The position numbers were made by a program, and so were the translations under genes. Of a stretch of 64,000 bases of DNA, positions 41,419-49,335 are shown piece by piece. Where the stretch lies: positions 2,852,001 to 2,916,000 of the forward strand of contig NZ_CP119791.1 in the NCBI RefSeq assembly GCF_029338295.1, in the 5' to 3' direction. The notes beneath the pieces are model-generated. The model had not been told where the DNA came from, searched no databases, and saw nothing but the letters and a program-made list of their open reading frames with translations. Source of the DNA: Haladaptatus sp. QDMS2. Its GTDB lineage: Archaea; Halobacteriota; Halobacteria; Halobacteriales; Halococcaceae. The stretch's first letter is position 1; each line of letters begins with the position of its first letter.

Positions 41419-43442
41419 TTTTCACCTCCGTCGGTGGCGACGGCTTCGCCGGGTGATTCGAGGTCGATAATCGCCATTTCGCCGTGTTCGCGCGTCTCGC
41501 GGCCGTCCTGATACGTGATGGTGATGTCGATTTCGCATGCTTCTTTGTCGCTGTAGATGTCCTCGACGAGCGAGGCGTAGCGTTCGCCGACGACTTTGCG
41601 GCGAATCTTCCCCGTCCGCGTGAGTTCGCCGTCGTCGGGGTCGAACTCCTTGAACAGGACGATGAACTTTCGAATCTCGTTGCCTTCGAGGCGTTCGTTG
41701 GTCTCTTCGACCACCTCGGTGATGAGGTCGAGCACCTCGGGTTTCTGGGTCAGGTCGCGATAGCCGGTGTACTGGATGTCGCGCTGGTCTGCCCACTCCG
41801 CGACGTTGTCGTAGCGGATGTTGAGCACCGCAGCGAGGTAGTCGCGGCTGTCGCCGACGACCATCGCCTCCTTGATGTACGGGTTGAATTTCAGCTTCGT
41901 CTCGACGCTGATGGGTGCGATTGCCGTTCCGTCGGCGAGTTCGAGCACGTCGTCCATCCGGTCGAACACCTTCACGTGACCGTCCTCGGTGATGTCGCCG
42001 AAGTCGTCGGTGTGGAGCCAGCCGTCCTCGATGGCCGAAGCCGTCTTCTCGGGCTGGTTGTAGTAGCCGGAGGTGACCACGGGGCCGCGAACCACGAGTT
42101 CGCCACCCGGCGTGAGGCCTACTTCCACGTTCGGGAACACCTGCCCGACGGTGTCGGGTTGGATGTCGCCGTCGCGGTGCATCGTCACGAACCCACAGAC
42201 CTCGGACTGGCCCCAGATTTGCTTGAGGCGCACCCCGAGGGCGTGGTAGTACTGGAAGTGTTCTTCGCCGAGCGGGCCGCCGCCGGTGTAGACGTTCTTC
42301 GCGCGCTTCAGCCCGATTTTGTCGAGAATCGGGCGGTAGACCAGCCAGTAGGCGAGCCAGTTTTTCGCCCGCAGCGTCGCGGGTGGGTCCTGGTCTGCCT
42401 TCTCGCCGGTGACGTACTCGGCGTAGGCCCGACCCCAGTCCATCGCCTTCTCGTAGGACCACCGCTTGAGGCGGGTCGTGTTCTCGATTTTCGCCTTGAT
42501 GTCCGCGACCCACGCCTCGTAGGTGCGCGGCGAGGAGAAGATGATTTCCGGGCCGATTTCTCGCAGGTCTTCGCGCTCGGTATCGGGCTGTTCGGGGAAG
42601 TTCGCCGTCCAGCCGCCGACGAACGCGGCGGCGATGAGAATCATCTGCTCGCCGACCCACGCCATCGGCAGGTACGAGAAGTAGTCCGATTCCTTCGGAA
42701 GCGGGTCGATTTCGATGGCCGCGTTCGCGAGGTTGACGAAGTTGAAGTGCGACAGTTGCACCCGCTTTGGCGTGCCCGTCGTTCCACTCGTTGGCGAGAG
42801 CATCGCCGGCGACTGTGGGTTCACGGCGCGAATTCGCTCTTCGAGGTAGTCCCCATCGACCTCGCCGCTCTCCAGTCGTTCGCGGCCACGTGCCTCCACG
42901 TCGGCGTAGCTGACGATTTGTGGGTCGTCCTGCTCGTAGCGGAACATCCCGCGTTCGTCGCGGTAGATGATGGTCTCTAAGCCTGGGGCGTCGTCCGCGA
43001 CGGAGAGCACCTTGTCCACCATCTCCTGGTCCTCCGCGAAGACGATGCGCGGGGAAAGGAGTTCGAGTTGCTTCCCGATTTCTTCGGGCAGCATGTCCTG
43101 GTAGTTCGGCGCGGCCATCCCGCCGAGGGACATCGCGCCGAGCCACGCCCACAGCTGGTGGGGGCGGTTGTAGCCAATCGTGAACAGTACGTCACCGTCG
43201 CCGAATCCGTACTCCTCCAGGCCGAGGGCGAACCACCGGACGCGGTCGTAGTAGGCCGTCCAGGTGAACTCTTGCCAGATGCCGAACTGCTTCCAGCGAA
43301 GTGCGACGTCGTCGCCGTGTTTCGCGACGTGGTCTATCAGAATCTCGGGCAGCGACCGGTCGGAAACGATGTCGATGTCGCCCTCGGGGGCGTTCGCCAC
43401 GCGGTCTACGGTCACGCCGGTTGCCATCTCGTCCTGGGCCAT
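41415..43442 (-). CDS. Long-chain-type acyl-CoA ligase embedded in ABC operon
   Basis: 675 residues, FAA1-type ANL enzyme. The P-loop reads LSPTSGTTGTPKRVQLSHFN, the second motif is VYTGGGPLGEEHFQYYHALG followed by IWGQSEVCGFV, the hinge region is WLHTDDFGDITEDGHVKVFD and the C-terminal Lys motif is TRTGKIRRKVV. It makes acyl-CoA from a carboxylic acid, ATP and CoA. It begins one base before the LivG stop and ends in a four-base overlap with LivH, so it is transcribed and translated with the importer. This context suggests the importer brings in the ligase substrate. Confidence 0.92.
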   Translation of the reverse strand: MAQDEMATGVTVDRVANAPEGDIDIVSDRSLPEILIDHVAKHGDDVALRWKQFGIWQEFTWTAYYDRVRWFALGLEEYGFGDGDVLFTIGYNRPHQLWAWLGAMSLGGMAAPNYQDMLPEEIGKQLELLSPRIVFAEDQEMVDKVLSVADDAPGLETIIYRDERGMFRYEQDDPQIVSYADVEARGRERLESGEVDGDYLEERIRAVNPQSPAMLSPTSGTTGTPKRVQLSHFNFVNLANAAIEIDPLPKESDYFSYLPMAWVGEQMILIAAAFVGGWTANFPEQPDTEREDLREIGPEIIFSSPRTYEAWVADIKAKIENTTRLKRWSYEKAMDWGRAYAEYVTGEKADQDPPATLRAKNWLAYWLVYRPILDKIGLKRAKNVYTGGGPLGEEHFQYYHALGVRLKQIWGQSEVCGFVTMHRDGDIQPDTVGQVFPNVEVGLTPGGELVVRGPVVTSGYYNQPEKTASAIEDGWLHTDDFGDITEDGHVKVFDRMDDVLELADGTAIAPISVETKLKFNPYIKEAMVVGDSRDYLAAVLNIRYDNVAEWADQRDIQYTGYRDLTQKPEVLDLITEVVEETNERLEGNEIRKFIVLFKEFDPDDGELTRTGKIRRKVVGERYASLVEDIYSDKEACEIDITITYQDGRETREHGEMAIIDLESPGEAVATDGGEN

Positions 43443-44257
43443 CAGTCGACCCCCGTGTACACTTCCGCGACGAGTGGGTCCGCGGTAACTGCCTCGGGTG
43501 GCCCACGGGCGATAACCGCGCCCTCTTGTAAGACGATCATTCGGTCTGAGACGTCCGTGACGACTTCGAGGTCGTGTTCGATCATAACGACGGTCAGGCC
43601 TCGCTCCTCGTAGAGGTCGGTCAGGAACCGCACCATGTCGTACTTTTCCTCGAACGTGAGACCGCTCATGGCTTCGTCCAGAAGGATGACGTCGGGGTCG
43701 AGCGCGAGCGCCCGCGCGAGGTCGACACGGCGGCGAATCCCGAGCGGGAGGCTCGAAATCGGGCTATGGCGGTACTCCCAGAGTTCGAGATAGTCGATTA
43801 TCTCCTCGACCTCTCGCATATTTTTCTCCTCTATGTCTCTGCCACCCCAGTAGAACAACATCGCCTCCAGCAGGTTCGGGCGACGGCTGATGGACTTGAC
43901 CGTGATGATGTTCTCGATAACGTCCTCGCTCTCGAACAGTTCGAGACCCTGGAAGGTGCGCCCGAGACCGTTTCGCGCCCGCTGGTGGGACTTCATGGTC
44001 GTCACGTCCTGCCCGCCGAGGAACACCTGGCCGCCGGGGTCGGGTTCGTAAAAGCCGTTGATGACGTTGAGCAGGCTCGTTTTGCCAGCCCCGTTCGGGC
44101 CGACGATGGAGACCCACTCGCCTTTTTGGATGGAAATCGAAACGTCGTCGACGGCCGTCACCGCGCCGAAGGTTTTGGTGATGTTCTTACAGCCGAGGGC
44201 GGCTTCCTCCGGTGGAACCGGCGGCTCGCCCCGCACGTCGAAGGTCGATTGGCTCAC
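43442..44257 (-). CDS. livG: ABC transporter ATPase LivG
   Basis: 271 residues. Walker A IVGPNGAGKTSLLN, Q-loop near TFQGLEL, the signature region SSLPLGIRRRVDLARALALD (in place of LSGGQ, SLPLG) and Walker B VILLDEAMSGLT with H-loop VVMIEHDLE. The non-canonical signature SLPLGIRRR is typical of LivG-like and HAAT subfamily ATPases. It energises import with LivF. Start ATG 44257 follows LivF after 13 bases. Confidence 0.92.
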   Translation of the reverse strand: MSQSTFDVRGEPPVPPEEAALGCKNITKTFGAVTAVDDVSISIQKGEWVSIVGPNGAGKTSLLNVINGFYEPDPGGQVFLGGQDVTTMKSHQRARNGLGRTFQGLELFESEDVIENIITVKSISRRPNLLEAMLFYWGGRDIEEKNMREVEEIIDYLELWEYRHSPISSLPLGIRRRVDLARALALDPDVILLDEAMSGLTFEEKYDMVRFLTDLYEERGLTVVMIEHDLEVVTDVSDRMIVLQEGAVIARGPPEAVTADPLVAEVYTGVD

Positions 44258-44270
44258 AGTTCACCTCTCA

Positions 44271-45122
44271 TCAGGTCCACCGTTTGCGGATCTTGTAGTG
44301 GCGAATGTCGGTGTAGCGCCCTTCTTCACGACTCGTTCCGAGGTAGAACTCCTTGATTTCCTCGCGATTCTTGAGCTTGTCCGCGGGGTCGTGGAGTTCG
44401 ATTTGCCCGTTTTCCATGACGTAGCCGTAGTCTGCGATGTCGAGTGTGCGTTTGGCGTTCTGGTCTGCGATAATCATCGTGATATCCTCCTTGTGGTTGA
44501 TTTCGACGAGTGTCTCGAAGATGTCGCGCACCAGTTTCGGCGCGAGACCGAGCGACGGTTCGTCGAGCAACAAGAGCCGCGGCCGGTGGAGCAGGGCGCG
44601 TGCGATGACGAGCATCTGCTGTTCGCCGCCGGAGGCGTACCCCGCCTTCAGATTCATGATATCGTTGAGTTGCGGGAAGTAGGAGAACGCGAGTTCGTAG
44701 TCCTCCTCGCTGAAGTTGAGGCGACGGCCCTGTCGGTAGAGGCCACACCGGAGGTTCTCCTCGACCGTCAGGTCGCGAAACGACCGTCTGCCTTCGAGAA
44801 TGTGGGTCACGCCGCGAGAGACCATCTCGTTCGTCCCGAAGTTGGTGACGTCCTCGCCGTCGAAGTAGATGCGACCGCGAGACACCTCGCCGCGTTCGGT
44901 CCGGCCGATGCCGGAAATCATCTTGAGGATGGTACTTTTGCCCGCGCCGTTGGGGCCGAGCAGGGCGATGATATCGCCCTCGTTGGCCGCCATCGACACT
45001 CCCTGTACTGCGAGGAAGTGGCGGTCGTAGACGATTTCTGCGTTGTCGAGTTCGACAACCGGTGGGGTTTCTGGCTGGTCGCCCACTCCCGATTCAGTCG
45101 TCTGTGACTCGCTCTGGGTCAT
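44271..45122 (-). CDS. livF: ABC transporter ATPase LivF
   Basis: 283 residues. Walker A LLGPNGAGKSTILKM, Q-loop EGRRSFRDLTVEENL, signature YASGGEQQMLVIARALL, Walker B RLLLLDEPSLGLAP, H-loop region TMIIADQNAKRT with the H-loop His replaced by Gln (ADQN), as commonly found in LivF. A hydrophilic N-terminal lead of about 30 residues (TQSESQTTESG) precedes the domain. It starts 2 bases after the binding-protein stop. Confidence 0.92.
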   Translation of the reverse strand: MTQSESQTTESGVGDQPETPPVVELDNAEIVYDRHFLAVQGVSMAANEGDIIALLGPNGAGKSTILKMISGIGRTERGEVSRGRIYFDGEDVTNFGTNEMVSRGVTHILEGRRSFRDLTVEENLRCGLYRQGRRLNFSEEDYELAFSYFPQLNDIMNLKAGYASGGEQQMLVIARALLHRPRLLLLDEPSLGLAPKLVRDIFETLVEINHKEDITMIIADQNAKRTLDIADYGYVMENGQIELHDPADKLKNREEIKEFYLGTSREEGRYTDIRHYKIRKRWT

Positions 45123-45124
45123 GA

Positions 45125-46402
45125 TTAGAGCCCGATCCAGTCGTCGCGGCGGGGGAGTTCTGCCTTCGAGTCGAACTTCATCTCGCCACCTTCGACCTGG
45201 TAGATGCGGCCCGTCATGGTCGGGCGGCGGTCAGCCTCTTCGTAGCTGAACGGTTCTGCGAGGCCGAACACGTCCCAGTCTTGGGTTTCGAACAGTCCTT
45301 CGCGAATGTTCGCACCCGCCGAGGGGTCTAAGTCGAGGTTGTTTGCCTCTTGGATGCCCTTGAGCGCAAGCATCGCGTGGATGACCCCGCGGACGTAGTT
45401 CAGGTTCGCCACGCTCGGGTCGTTCATGTCACGACCCTCGCGCTCGAAGGAGGCTTCGATGGCAGCCTTGCCGTCGCCGCTTCCCTCCATGACCTCGCCG
45501 AACGTTTTGAACCCACTCACGTAGCGCACGCCCTCGAAGGTCTCCGGGGATTCCTGGACGCGCAGTTCGTCTACGGTGTAGGTCAGCCCCATGACGTTGA
45601 CCTCGGGGTAGACGTCCTGTCGGTCCTTCAGCAACACCTGCATCGGCGCGGCCGTGTTCTGGTGGATGAGGTAGTCGATGCTGTCGTCTCTCGCCTTGCG
45701 CAGCTGGCTCGTCGCGGAGTTGGCAGTGAGCGGCAGGTCGATGTCGTCGCCAACTTCGAGGCCGAGTTCCTCGGCGTAGGCCTTCCCGCCCTCGACGGGA
45801 GCCTTCCCGAACGGGTTGTTCGAGAAGATGAAGGCGATCTTGCCTGGATCGTTGTCCGCAATCCACTTGAGGTGGGCGCGGGCCTGACTCGTGTAGTCGA
45901 GGTTACCGAAGAAGTTGTACGGCGCTTCCTCCGTGAGCAGATTCGCCGAGTACGATGCAGAAATGTAGACGATTTCGTCGCGGGCGACTCGTTGGGACAG
46001 GGCCTCCGTGTCGGCGGTCCCCCAGCCAATGATGATTGGCGGCAGGTCTCCAGAGGTAAACTCGTCGTAATTCTGTTGGGCCTGTGCCACGTCGTAGGCG
46101 TAGTCCACCCCGTTGTGGTTGATTTGCTGTTCGAGCAATCCTTCCTCGTTTATCCATTTGAAGGCGTCGCGGGACCCGAGTGCCGTCGGACGGCCCACGT
46201 CTGAGGTCGCCCCACTCTGGTCGTAGAGGCCGGGAATGGTGAGTGCGTTCGCGCCGCCGTCGCCACCACCGTTGCCACCCGTACAACCGGCGACGGTGAC
46301 AAGGCCGGCCGCCGCTGCGGCCTGCATGAACCGTCGTCGGGTCTGATAGCTGTCAGATTGGTCTTGTGGGTCGGTAGTCTGTCTCATGTGACCATTCATC
46401 AT
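45125..46402 (-). CDS. Periplasmic-type substrate-binding lipoprotein of Liv/HAAT importer
   Basis: 425 residues from ATG 46402, supported by GGAG at 46408-46411 with 5-nt spacing; alternatives are 46399 and 46387. The N-terminus has TRRRFMQAAAAAGLVTVAGC, a Tat signal with lipobox, then a Gly-rich linker. The mature part is a type I periplasmic-binding fold (LTIPGLYDQSGATSDVGRP and IIGWGTADTEALSQRV, IAFIFSNNPFGKAPVE). It captures the ligand outside and delivers it to LivH/LivM. The large size and the downstream CoA ligase suggest an organic acid ligand. Confidence 0.9.
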   Translation of the reverse strand: MMNGHMRQTTDPQDQSDSYQTRRRFMQAAAAAGLVTVAGCTGGNGGGDGGANALTIPGLYDQSGATSDVGRPTALGSRDAFKWINEEGLLEQQINHNGVDYAYDVAQAQQNYDEFTSGDLPPIIIGWGTADTEALSQRVARDEIVYISASYSANLLTEEAPYNFFGNLDYTSQARAHLKWIADNDPGKIAFIFSNNPFGKAPVEGGKAYAEELGLEVGDDIDLPLTANSATSQLRKARDDSIDYLIHQNTAAPMQVLLKDRQDVYPEVNVMGLTYTVDELRVQESPETFEGVRYVSGFKTFGEVMEGSGDGKAAIEASFEREGRDMNDPSVANLNYVRGVIHAMLALKGIQEANNLDLDPSAGANIREGLFETQDWDVFGLAEPFSYEEADRRPTMTGRIYQVEGGEMKFDSKAELPRRDDWIGL

Positions 46403-46407
46403 TATTA

Positions 46408-46447
46408 CTCCTGAAGAATGTTGGAATGTGTTGTTTTATACATTTCG
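46408..46447 (-). promoter_or_regulatory. Promoter and Shine-Dalgarno of the Liv/acyl-CoA operon
   Basis: On the minus strand CGAAAT (46442-46447) then TATAAAAC (46433-46440) form BRE and TATA; transcription should start near 46410 with a leader of about 8 bases that contains GGAG (46408-46411) before the ATG at 46402. A very short leader with a Shine-Dalgarno is unusual, so the exact start is uncertain. Confidence 0.5.
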
Positions 46448-46602
46448 GTCATCCAACCCCTTCCAGTTCCGTGGATTTTAAATTCTGCCAAACTGATTGA
46501 CGGATTTACAATTTGGCTACGGAAATCTCGTGATTCGTTAGTTGCACGCCGGTGTGCGTCCACGGGAAACTTTCTTCAAAGCGCCGCGCGACACACTCTA
46601 CG

Positions 46603-47031
46603 ATGGACGACGATTGCATTTTCTGTAAGATTATTGATGGTGAAATTCCGAGTCGAACCGTCTACGAGGACGACCAAGTGCTGGCGTTCCTCGACGTGAA
46701 CCCGCTCACGCGCGGTCACACGCTAGTCATCCCGAAATCCCACCACCAGACGGTCGCAGATCTCCCCGAAGACGTCGGCGAGGCGGTGTTCACCACGCTC
46801 TACCGACTCACGCCCGCCGTGGAATCGGCCGTCTCCGCAGACGGGTCGAACATCGGTATCAACAACGGTACGGCCGCCGGTCAGGAAGTCCAGCACGTCC
46901 ACGCCCACATCGTTCCGCGCTTCGAAGGCGACGGCGGCGGTGCTATCCACTCCATCGTCAGAACGATGCCCGACCTGACCGACGACGAGTTCGACGACAT
47001 CGCGGCGGACATTCGGGCAAACGCCGACTGA
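46603..47031 (+). CDS. HIT family nucleotide-binding protein
   Basis: 142 residues from ATG 46603 (MDDDCIFCKIIDGEIPSR). Zinc-type Cys pair CIFC near the start, and the HIT triad HVHAHIVP (His-x-His-x-His, QEVQHVHAHIVP) near residues 90-100. The family hydrolyses nucleotide phosphoramidates or AMP adducts. Full length for the Hint/Fhit-like branch. It ends before a T-rich stretch (CCTTTTTTGT at 47041) that is likely both its transcription end and the promoter of the next gene. Confidence 0.93.
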   Translation: MDDDCIFCKIIDGEIPSRTVYEDDQVLAFLDVNPLTRGHTLVIPKSHHQTVADLPEDVGEAVFTTLYRLTPAVESAVSADGSNIGINNGTAAGQEVQHVHAHIVPRFEGDGGGAIHSIVRTMPDLTDDEFDDIAADIRANAD

Positions 47032-47043
47032 GCCTCCCCGCCT

Positions 47044-47052
47044 TTTTTGTAC
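47044..47052 (+). promoter_or_regulatory. T tract: HIT gene end and TATA region of MinD-like gene
   Basis: TTTTTTGTA lies about 27 bases before ATG 47075 (leaderless promoter position) and is also a typical archaeal T-rich terminator after the HIT gene. Both uses are inferred. Confidence 0.4.
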
Positions 47053-47074
47053 GATAGCCTGAATAGTTCAAAAT

Positions 47075-47824
47075 ATGGATACGAAGCCACAGTCGCTCGC
47101 CCTCGCCGGCGTCACCGGCGGGGCTGGAACGACGCGACTCACAGCCGAACTCGGGGCGACACTCGCCCGAGCAGGCCGTGACGTCGCGCTCGTCGATGCC
47201 GCCTACGCCACGCAGGGCCTCTCGAGATTCGTCGGCGGGGCGCTCGAAACCGACATCACGGACGTCGTCTCGGGTGAGGCGACCGTTCAGGAAGCCCTCA
47301 GCGACCTCCCGCTCGACCTGTCCGGTCGCCTCGCGGTGGCACCCGCACACGCCACCTTCGAGCAACTCGCCCGGGCGAAATCCGCGGCCGCCGCAGAACG
47401 CCTCGCCGACACCATCGGCGACCTGACTCGGGGGTTCGACGTCGTCATCGCCGATACGCCGCCGCTGGCCGCGAATCAGGCCGTCGCCGCCGCCACCGCC
47501 GCGGACGCCGTCGCGCTCGTCGCCCCCGCCACCCAGCGAGGCCTCGACGCCGTCCCAACCATTCGCGGCCGCCTGCAGGACGTGGGCGCGACCGACGATC
47601 ACCTCATCGCGAACCGTGCCGATGGCTCCCTGTTCGCGAGCGAAACCGACCTTGCGGTGCCCGTCTGCGAAGACCAGGAGGTCGAAACACCGACGTGTGC
47701 GACCGCAACGACTGGCACGTTCGCCCCGGCCGTCGCTGCCGTCACCGAGGGCATTTTCGACACCAACCTCGGCCTCGACTTCGAGGAACCGGGCTTCCTC
47801 AAAAAGTACACCCGGTCGCGCTAG
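47075..47824 (+). CDS. MinD/ParA-like protein with degenerate Walker A
   Basis: 249 residues from ATG 47075 (MDTKPQSLALAGVTGG). Fold resembles MinD/SIMIBI proteins: GVTGGAGTTRLTAELG at the P-loop position, VALVDAAYATQGL (Walker A' region) and VVIADTPPLAANQAV. The canonical KGGxGKT has lost both lysines (TGGAGTT), so ATP hydrolysis by the usual mechanism is unlikely. A membrane-targeting helix as in MinD is not evident. It may be a regulatory, non-hydrolysing paralogue, or a non-functional relic. Its C-terminus (EPGFLKKYTRSR) runs up to the transposon remnant. Confidence 0.7.
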   Translation: MDTKPQSLALAGVTGGAGTTRLTAELGATLARAGRDVALVDAAYATQGLSRFVGGALETDITDVVSGEATVQEALSDLPLDLSGRLAVAPAHATFEQLARAKSAAAAERLADTIGDLTRGFDVVIADTPPLAANQAVAAATAADAVALVAPATQRGLDAVPTIRGRLQDVGATDDHLIANRADGSLFASETDLAVPVCEDQEVETPTCATATTGTFAPAVAAVTEGIFDTNLGLDFEEPGFLKKYTRSR

Positions 47825-47854
47825 AAGAACTCGTCGCCGTCGCTCATCGTCTCG

Positions 47855-48183
47855 GCGAGGCACTCACGTTAGTCGAAACCGTTGCCCCGCAGTACACGTC
47901 ACAGCGGTGTAGTCACGGTGAGTGTGGGTTTACTCACGAGGACAATCGGAATGGTGACGAGTTCAAGTGTCTGAAGTGCGGGAAGGAGTTGCACGCGGAT
48001 TACAGTGGTTCGAGGAGAAAGCCCACGACTTCAGTCGTGGGAGGAAGTCAGAACGCTGCGCGGAATGTGGCGTGGCGACTTGTCCAAAACTGGCTCAAGT
48101 CTGGTTCTGGACGGGTCACCAGTCAACTGGCCTTGAAGTCAGGAACGGTGAACGCTAACGGCGATTTCAACGCCTCCGCCTAA
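47855..48183 (+). pseudogene. TnpB (IS200/IS605 family) C-terminal remnant
   Basis: The frame holds only the C-terminal third of TnpB: YTSQRCSHGECGFTHED, FKCLKCGKELHADY (zinc ribbon and the third RuvC Asp), NAARNVAWRLVQNWLKSG and NANGDFNA before the stop at 48183. The N-terminal REC/RuvC I and II parts are missing, so it cannot be active. A 48-base in-frame insertion (48004-48051) splits the ADY-NAARN motif. The RuvC catalytic Asp in ADY remains. It lies directly after the MinD-like gene, whose end it may have affected. Confidence 0.8.
48004..48051 (+). repeat. 48-base in-frame insertion with stem-loop inside TnpB remnant
   Basis: Sixteen codons (SGSRRKPTTSVVGGSQ) are inserted between Tyr of ADY and Asn of NAARN, relative to the family. 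It contains CCCACGAC (48022-48029) and GTCGTGGG (48034-48041) with loop TTCA, an 8-bp perfect stem similar to the hairpins used by IS200/IS605 transposases. It may be a second element end or a short MITE-like insert. Confidence 0.6.
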
Positions 48184-48210
48184 GTGCGGTAGAGCGGGAG
48201 TTCACTGACA

Positions 48211-48235
48211 AGCCCCGACCCTTGAGGTCGGGGTT
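48211..48235 (+). repeat. Stem-loop at presumed right end of TnpB element
   Basis: CCCCGACC (48213-48220) and GGTCGGGG (48226-48233) pair across CTTGA; A48211-T48235 and G48212-T48234 extend it. It is 28 bases after the TnpB stop, where IS200/IS605 elements carry their right-end hairpin (also the 3' region of omega RNA in active elements). Confidence 0.55.
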
Positions 48236-48351
48236 GTTGACCGTGCGCTCGACAGATGTTTCGCAATGTCTGGCGGGCTACAGTCGAGTAGGTCACGACG
48301 AGTAGCACGCTACTCGTTTCAGAAATGATTAGTGTTAAATTTATCGTCAGG

Positions 48352-48978
48352 CTACCGGGTGCGGACGGTTCGCTCGCCGTCTTCGGTGAGCGACACGTCC
48401 CCGTCGAACAGTGAGCGAATCATCGAGAGCGTCTGGTCGTCGTGTGCCCCCGGATTGATGTGGAAGTGGGCGATGGCGTCCGCGGCGAACAACCGACCCG
48501 TGAGCACGTGTAAGAATTCGTATGCCTTCTCCGGGTCTACGTACTGTAGGAGCGTCGTGAGCGAATCGAAGCAGACGACGATTTGGGCGTCCTGGTCGGC
48601 CCACCGCGTGAGCACTTCGCTGATTTTGATGCCGAGGCCGGTGAGGTCGCCGGCGCTCGCCACTGTCTGTATCGGGCCCTGTGGGTTCTCGCCGGCCGTA
48701 CTTGCCGCCGCGGCCGAACGGACGCTGTCGCCGACGTTGATGATGGCGAGATCGTTTGGTCGTCCCGCCCCATGGCGGTGCCACTGGGTGAGGCAGCTAT
48801 CGGGTGAGCGAGAATAGGCAACCCAGAGGACGTTCGTCTCTGCCGGGTTCTGCGGCGTCAATAGCTCCATGCACGCGTCGTCTGCCGCCGGTTCCATGGG
48901 CGGTGCGCACAGCAGCGTGCTCGTCGCCGTCACCAGATCGTCGTGGAGTGAGTTTCCCCGTGTATCCTTTTGGCTCAC
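48352..48978 (-). CDS. DUF7504/RecA-like haloarchaeal protein
   Basis: 208 residues from GTG 48978, supported by a TATA-like TTTTATC about 27 bases upstream on the minus strand. The domain resembles a RecA/KaiC-fold protein lacking a standard P-loop: LCAPPMEPAADDACMELL, LWVAYSRSPDSCLTQWHRH, LAIINVGDSVRSAAA, IVVCFDSLTTLLQYVDPEKAYEFLHVLTGRL, and the C-terminal FDGDVSLTEDGERTVRTR. Many haloarchaea carry this family near regulatory genes; a signal-transduction role is suspected but not shown. Confidence 0.72.
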   Translation of the reverse strand: MSQKDTRGNSLHDDLVTATSTLLCAPPMEPAADDACMELLTPQNPAETNVLWVAYSRSPDSCLTQWHRHGAGRPNDLAIINVGDSVRSAAAASTAGENPQGPIQTVASAGDLTGLGIKISEVLTRWADQDAQIVVCFDSLTTLLQYVDPEKAYEFLHVLTGRLFAADAIAHFHINPGAHDDQTLSMIRSLFDGDVSLTEDGERTVRTR

Positions 48979-49054
48979 ACTCGTTCACTCTACCATACGC
49001 GGGAACAGATAAAATCGTTGTGGTGATTCAGAGAGTCTTTATTTCTGATTCATA

Positions 49055-49335
49055 TCATGCAGGATCAACGGGCTCGACGGTAAACGAAGCCGGATTTCCG
49101 TGCAGCTCGACGATTTGCTGTCGCGCTTCCTTTCGGGAGGTTGCCACGACGATGAGGCCGTCTACCGTGCCGTCGCCGCTCGCGTGATAGGGGCGAGCGC
49201 ATCATCCGCGAACTCGGTCGCGTAGGTCTGGAGGACGCCGCGAACGCGCCGCTCCATGCTCGCGAGGTCCGTCTCACCCTGCTCAAAGGTAGCCAGCGCG
49301 TCCTCAATGTTCCGCAGGGCAGAAATCCGGTCCAT
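49055..49335 (-). pseudogene. Small DUF7854-like gene broken by frameshift
   Basis: ATG 49335 directly follows the mcm stop. The first frame reads 57 codons (MDRISALRNIEDALATFEQG and on) to a TAG at 49162-49164. A second frame continues without a break in sense: YHASGDGTVDGLIVVATSRK to a TGA at 49055-49057. One added base in the GGGG run at 49190-49193 would join them into a 93-residue protein. The length 281 is one short of a multiple of 3. It may be a true pseudogene, a sequencing error or a programmed frameshift. Confidence 0.7.

Noticed and set aside
41484-42980. 498-codon plus-strand frame opposite the acyl-CoA ligase
   Set aside because: Antisense shadow; the ligase on the minus strand is full length with complete motifs.
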